7,479 nt of DNA from a bacterium (GTDB lineage Bacteria > Calditrichota > Calditrichia > RBG-13-44-9 > J042). The stretch is taken from contig WGBF01000205.1 of the NCBI GenBank assembly GCA_015494485.1, positions 1 to 7,479 of the forward strand, read 5' to 3'. The notes under the pieces are model-generated. The model saw nothing but the letters and a program-made list of their open reading frames with translations, did no database searches and was not told where the DNA came from. This document shows, piece after piece, positions 6,780 to 7,479 of this stretch. How positions within the stretch are numbered: position 1 is the stretch's first letter; every line of letters begins with the position of its first letter. Made by a program: the position numbers and the translations under genes.

Positions 6780-7479
6780 ATGGAACACAAAGTTGAACGC
6801 GTGGAAGGTTCGGATATCAAGCGCAAAATTATTATCACCGTTACGCCGGAGGAATTGAAGGAGATTGAAAGTAAAATCCTTAAGCGCTACCAGAAGCAGG
6901 TGCAAATTCCCGGTTTTCGAAAAGGAAAGGCGCCGGTCGGACTGGTAAAAAAAGAATACGGGGATTCCATCCAGATGGATGTGATTGAAGAAGCTATTTC
7001 CCGGTTCTATGGCCAGGCGCTGGACGAAGTGGATGTTGAGCCGGTTTCCCAGGGGCGGGTTACAAACATTGATTTTGAAGCTGTCGATAAAGGCATGACG
7101 TTTGAGATTGAGATTGAGGTGGAGCCGGAAATTGAATTAAAGAAATACAAGGGCCTGAAGGTTGAGCGGGAAAAAGTGGTTGTAACACCGGCCATGATTG
7201 ATGATGTCATCGATAACATTCGCAAACAATATGCGACCGTTAAGGAAATCGATGAAGTAAAAGAGGGAGCTGTTGTTAAAGCGGATATTCAGCAACTGGG
7301 TGAAGGCAATGTGCCCATCATTGGCCGCAAATATGACGACGTGGAAATTGAAGTGGGCAGCGGGAAGTTCGATCCGGAGATTGAAAAACAGTTGGTGGGG
7401 TTGAAGGTTGGCGATAAAAAGATTGTTACCCGGGAAGTCCCGCCGGCAGAAGGCGAAGAAGGCGCGGCACCGGGAGTGG
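6780..7479 (+). CDS. tig: Trigger factor, N-terminal part
   Basis: Ribosome-associated chaperone that binds nascent chains at the exit tunnel. The ATG at 6780 follows AAAAAGGA, 7 nt upstream. The ribosome-binding domain covers about residues 1-115, with the signature IPGFRKGKAP at 43-52 (Phe46-Arg47-Lys48, matching the Phe-Arg-Lys loop of E. coli). A charged linker follows, and the region of the FKBP-type prolyl isomerase domain starts near 155. That domain looks degenerate: where E. coli has a GFEDGI-type segment this protein has FDPEIEKQLVG (197-207), and the stretch before it is short. 233 codons are visible and the gene runs off the right edge, about half of a full trigger factor. It diverges from the DUF5916 gene with 300 bp between. 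In many bacteria tig is followed by clpP and clpX; that cannot be checked here. Confidence 0.98.
   Translation, partial: MEHKVERVEGSDIKRKIIITVTPEELKEIESKILKRYQKQVQIPGFRKGKAPVGLVKKEYGDSIQMDVIEEAISRFYGQALDEVDVEPVSQGRVTNIDFEAVDKGMTFEIEIEVEPEIELKKYKGLKVEREKVVVTPAMIDDVIDNIRKQYATVKEIDEVKEGAVVKADIQQLGEGNVPIIGRKYDDVEIEVGSGKFDPEIEKQLVGLKVGDKKIVTREVPPAEGEEGAAPGV

Noticed and set aside
6510..6905. 131-codon minus-strand ORF across the tig start
   Set aside because: It lies opposite the unmistakable trigger factor N-terminus and an A/T-rich intergenic region; phenylalanine-rich shadow frame.

Overview
The window looks like chromosomal DNA of a Gram-negative bacterium. It carries an outer-membrane beta-barrel protein of the CBM9-like/DUF5916 type, an exported alpha/beta hydrolase with a signal peptide, and housekeeping genes (trigger factor, oligoendopeptidase F). 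DUF5916 proteins with an N-terminal CBM9-like domain are typical of the FCB group (Bacteroidota, Ignavibacteria, Calditrichota and relatives). Clear Shine-Dalgarno sequences before most genes argue against a typical Bacteroidota genome. A Calditrichota/KSB1-like lineage is my best guess, but this is inference only.

Layout. Four genes lie on the minus strand and one on the plus strand. Reading the minus strand from right to left: a CBM9-like/DUF5916 outer-membrane protein (4341-6479); an exported alpha/beta hydrolase (3352-4029) broken by an in-frame TGA; oligoendopeptidase F (1299-3146); and a family 4 glycosyltransferase (1-1018, running off the left edge) broken by an in-frame TAG at codon 29. 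Gaps of about 205 to 311 bp separate them, so they need not form one operon. From 6780 the plus strand carries trigger factor (tig), cut by the right edge. A 300-bp divergent region between DUF5916 and tig holds a good promoter candidate for tig.

The main observation is the pair of interrupted reading frames. In both the glycosyltransferase and the hydrolase, family-like protein sequence continues in the same frame after a single stop codon. In the hydrolase the stop separates the nucleophile Ser and candidate Asp from the candidate catalytic His. Neither case needs a frameshift. TGA is also used as a normal stop in this window, so genetic-code reassignment is unlikely. Recent pseudogenes, errors in a draft or metagenome assembly, or (less likely) readthrough remain possible. 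The genes show no obvious shared pathway, and I see no phage, transposon, CRISPR array, tRNA, rRNA or defence system. Smaller signals are two identical GAACGTTC palindromes in the hydrolase upstream region, a plus-strand terminator-like hairpin with no gene to serve, and a few leader or trailer hairpins.
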